From: Flavobacterium psychrophilum
Lineage (GTDB): Bacteria > Bacteroidota > Bacteroidia > Flavobacteriales > Flavobacteriaceae
Assembly: GCA_020720185.1 (NCBI GenBank)
Contig: DYPB01000120.1
Location: 1 to 5,830 of the forward strand
Length of the DNA stretch: 5,830 nt
Reading direction: 5' to 3'
Of this stretch, positions 5,771 through 5,830 are shown one piece after another. Position 1 is the first letter of the stretch. Every line of letters starts with the position of its first letter. The position numbers were made by a program, and so were the translations under genes. A model generated the notes under the pieces. The model did no database searches and was not told the DNA's origin. It saw only the letters and a list, made by a program, of their open reading frames with translations.

Positions 5771-5830
5771 CAATCAAAAATTCAACATTATAATATTATC
5801 AAGACAACAAAGGCATTAACAGATATTTAA

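Larger units (their letters stand above)
5515..5830. other. Noncoding region upstream of thrA
   Basis: This stretch of about 316 bases holds no credible gene in any frame; stop codons are frequent on both strands. Apart from the two minus-strand -7 boxes, it contains one plus-strand TAnnTTTG match (TATTTTTG, 5678-5685) without a TTG at suitable spacing, and a bulged hairpin at 5741-5770. I looked for a leader peptide rich in Thr or Ile codons with an attenuator, as in the enterobacterial thr operon, and found none. The short minus-strand ATG frames encode only MPLLS (from 5816), MLNF (from 5788) and MNF (from 5616). The 8-mer CAAGACAA occurs at 5708-5715 and 5800-5807. No T-box or known riboswitch was recognised. 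Confidence 0.7.

Noticed and set aside
5798..5816. Tiny minus-strand frame MPLLS as a thr leader peptide.
   Set aside because: It has no Thr or Ile codons, lies upstream of both candidate promoters and has no attenuator after it.
1..5830. Mobile elements, CRISPR arrays, tRNA or rRNA genes.
   Set aside because: No transposase or integrase coding, no spaced repeat array, no paired terminal repeats and no tRNA- or rRNA-like sequence was seen; all intact genes are housekeeping genes.

Overview
The window is an AT-rich stretch from a member of the Bacteroidota, most likely Flavobacteriales-like although class-level placement is uncertain. The evidence is the flavour of the proteins (GpsA with GGGSWATA, GPCHAEEVA and GDLLVTGYS; ThrB with an IKAGSGIGSSAAS ATP loop), start codons preceded by A-rich leaders instead of Shine-Dalgarno sequences, and two matches to the Bacteroidota -7 promoter box TAnnTTTG upstream of the first gene. 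All four genes are on the minus strand, so transcription runs from right to left.

Layout in transcription order: 5830-5503 is a noncoding upstream region of about 330 bases with two candidate -7 boxes. 5502-3037 is thrA (bifunctional aspartokinase / homoserine dehydrogenase). A 69-base gap with short repeats follows. 2967-1987 is thrB (homoserine kinase). Next is a 137-base gap with an AT-only hairpin that could be a terminator. 1849-1091 is an lpxH-type UDP-2,3-diacylglucosamine diphosphatase. A 75-base gap holds a potential A/T hairpin. 1015-23 is gpsA (glycerol-3-phosphate dehydrogenase). The window ends 22 bases after gpsA, before any terminator can be seen.

ThrA catalyses steps 1 and 3 of the aspartate-to-threonine pathway, and ThrB phosphorylates the homoserine that ThrA makes. 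The last enzyme, threonine synthase (thrC), would be expected next to them but is not in the window; lpxH takes that place. LpxH and GpsA both feed membrane lipid synthesis: LpxH makes lipid X for lipid A, and GpsA makes sn-glycerol-3-phosphate for phospholipids. The window is therefore a threonine module followed by a lipid-precursor module.

No new biological system is visible; all genes are intact housekeeping genes. The main observation is a cluster of small in-frame tandem duplications in the two thr genes. The clearest is a perfect 15-bp duplication that copies the thrA start codon together with its A-rich translation leader, giving two equivalent in-frame starts. ThrB has a 12-bp repeat just before its ATP-binding loop, in a region where the protein appears longer than usual.
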